Assembly (NCBI GenBank): GCA_014729315.1
Contig: WJKD01000939.1
Span: 1-7,068, forward strand
Length of the DNA stretch: 7,068 nucleotides
Reading direction: 5' to 3'
From: Promethearchaeota archaeon
Lineage (GTDB): Archaea; Asgardarchaeota; Lokiarchaeia; Sigynarchaeales; SOKP01
The notes below the pieces were generated by a model. It had not been told where the DNA came from. It did not search any database and was given only the letters and a program-made list of their open reading frames with translations. Below, in pieces: positions 6,653-7,068 of this stretch. Each line of letters begins with the position of its first letter. Position 1 is the first letter of the stretch. The position numbers and the translations under genes were made by a program.

Positions 6653-7068
6653 GTGGTAAATTTAATGATTTTTGGCCCGTCTGGGTCGATGGGAAAGTTA
6701 ATTAGCAACTTAGCGTTGATGGATGAAGAAATAAAGGTAGTCGCAGCTTTAGATGTCGAAAATATTGGTTCGAATTTAACAAAGGTAATTGGATCAAACT
6801 CCACTAATGATGTAAAGATAAGGGATGTAAAAGATTTACAAGAAGTCATAAATAATAATAAGCTTGATGTCGCTGTAGAGTTTACTACTGCCAGTGCTAC
6901 CGAACAGAACGGTATCATATGCGTAAAAAATAATATTCGATGTGTTATTGGCACAACAGGGCTTTCTGAGAGATTTCTAAACAAATTTAATAGTCTCGTA
7001 GTTGAACATAATTCCCCCGCGGTTTTATCTTCAAACATGGCTCCTGGAGTTAATGTGCTATTTAAAAT
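6653..7068 (+). CDS. dapB: 4-hydroxy-tetrahydrodipicolinate reductase, N-terminal part
   Basis: DapB reduces the DapA product with NAD(P)H, the second step of the diaminopimelate/lysine route. The window holds its first 138 residues; the rest is cut off by the right edge. A Rossmann fold opens with IFGPSGSMGK (residues 6-15), whose G-x-x-G-x-M-G pattern is the DapB dinucleotide-binding loop. It is followed by AALDVE, VEFTTASAT, VIGTTGLSE and finally SSNMAPGVNVLFK, all family hallmarks. The catalytic SHHxxK-type motif would lie beyond the window. GTG is chosen as start because of the GAGGAT site and because the upstream ATG is out of frame. It is 26 bp behind dapA and almost surely in the same operon. 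Confidence 0.93.
   Translation, partial: MVNLMIFGPSGSMGKLISNLALMDEEIKVVAALDVENIGSNLTKVIGSNSTNDVKIRDVKDLQEVINNNKLDVAVEFTTASATEQNGIICVKNNIRCVIGTTGLSERFLNKFNSLVVEHNSPAVLSSNMAPGVNVLFK

Noticed and set aside
6556..7038. 160-codon minus-strand ORF
   Set aside because: It lies opposite the dapA end and the dapB start, both with clear family motifs; its translation has no recognisable domain.

Overview
This AT-rich window reads most naturally as archaeal chromosome. Its TATA-like boxes sit about 25-30 bp before likely transcript starts, its gene ends carry bare oligo-T tracts without GC-rich hairpins, and it uses purine-rich Shine-Dalgarno (SD) sites matching the archaeal 16S tail. The soluble PAS kinase with a single-domain receiver and the style of the ArgG and DapA proteins would fit an Asgard (Lokiarchaeia-like) or similar uncultured archaeon. 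That placement is an impression from the sequence, not a phylogenetic result.

Layout, left to right. Bases 2-166 (+) are the C-terminal end of an ABC-2 type transporter permease, followed by a T-rich terminator. Bases 221-2179 (-) encode an Eco57I/TaqI-class adenine-N6 DNA methyltransferase without a nuclease domain. Bases 2281-3426 (-) encode a soluble PAS histidine kinase. Bases 3656-4027 (-) encode a single-domain CheY-like response regulator, whose real start appears to be an AUU codon 30 bp upstream of the first ATG. A 336-bp divergent promoter region follows. On the plus strand come argG (argininosuccinate synthase, 4364-5608), dapA (4-hydroxy-tetrahydrodipicolinate synthase, 5718-6626) and dapB (dihydrodipicolinate reductase, from 6653, cut by the window end).

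The right half is an amino-acid biosynthesis block: arginine from citrulline and aspartate, and the first two committed steps of the diaminopimelate/lysine branch, which also starts from aspartate. dapA and dapB are 26 bp apart and look cotranscribed. argG is set off by its own T-tract and a new TATA-like box before dapA. The left half is a DNA-modification and signalling block in which kinase and receiver could form a two-component pair with no built-in output domain.

The methyltransferase and kinase genes are clearly more AT-rich than the flanking genes and lack recognisable SD sites, whereas the receiver, argG and dapB have them. Bases 221 to about 3490 may therefore be an accessory insertion. 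No complete novel defence or mobile system is visible. The most unusual details are the two non-standard translation starts: AUU for the receiver, and GUG overlapping an AUG-UGG-UAA mini-ORF for dapB.
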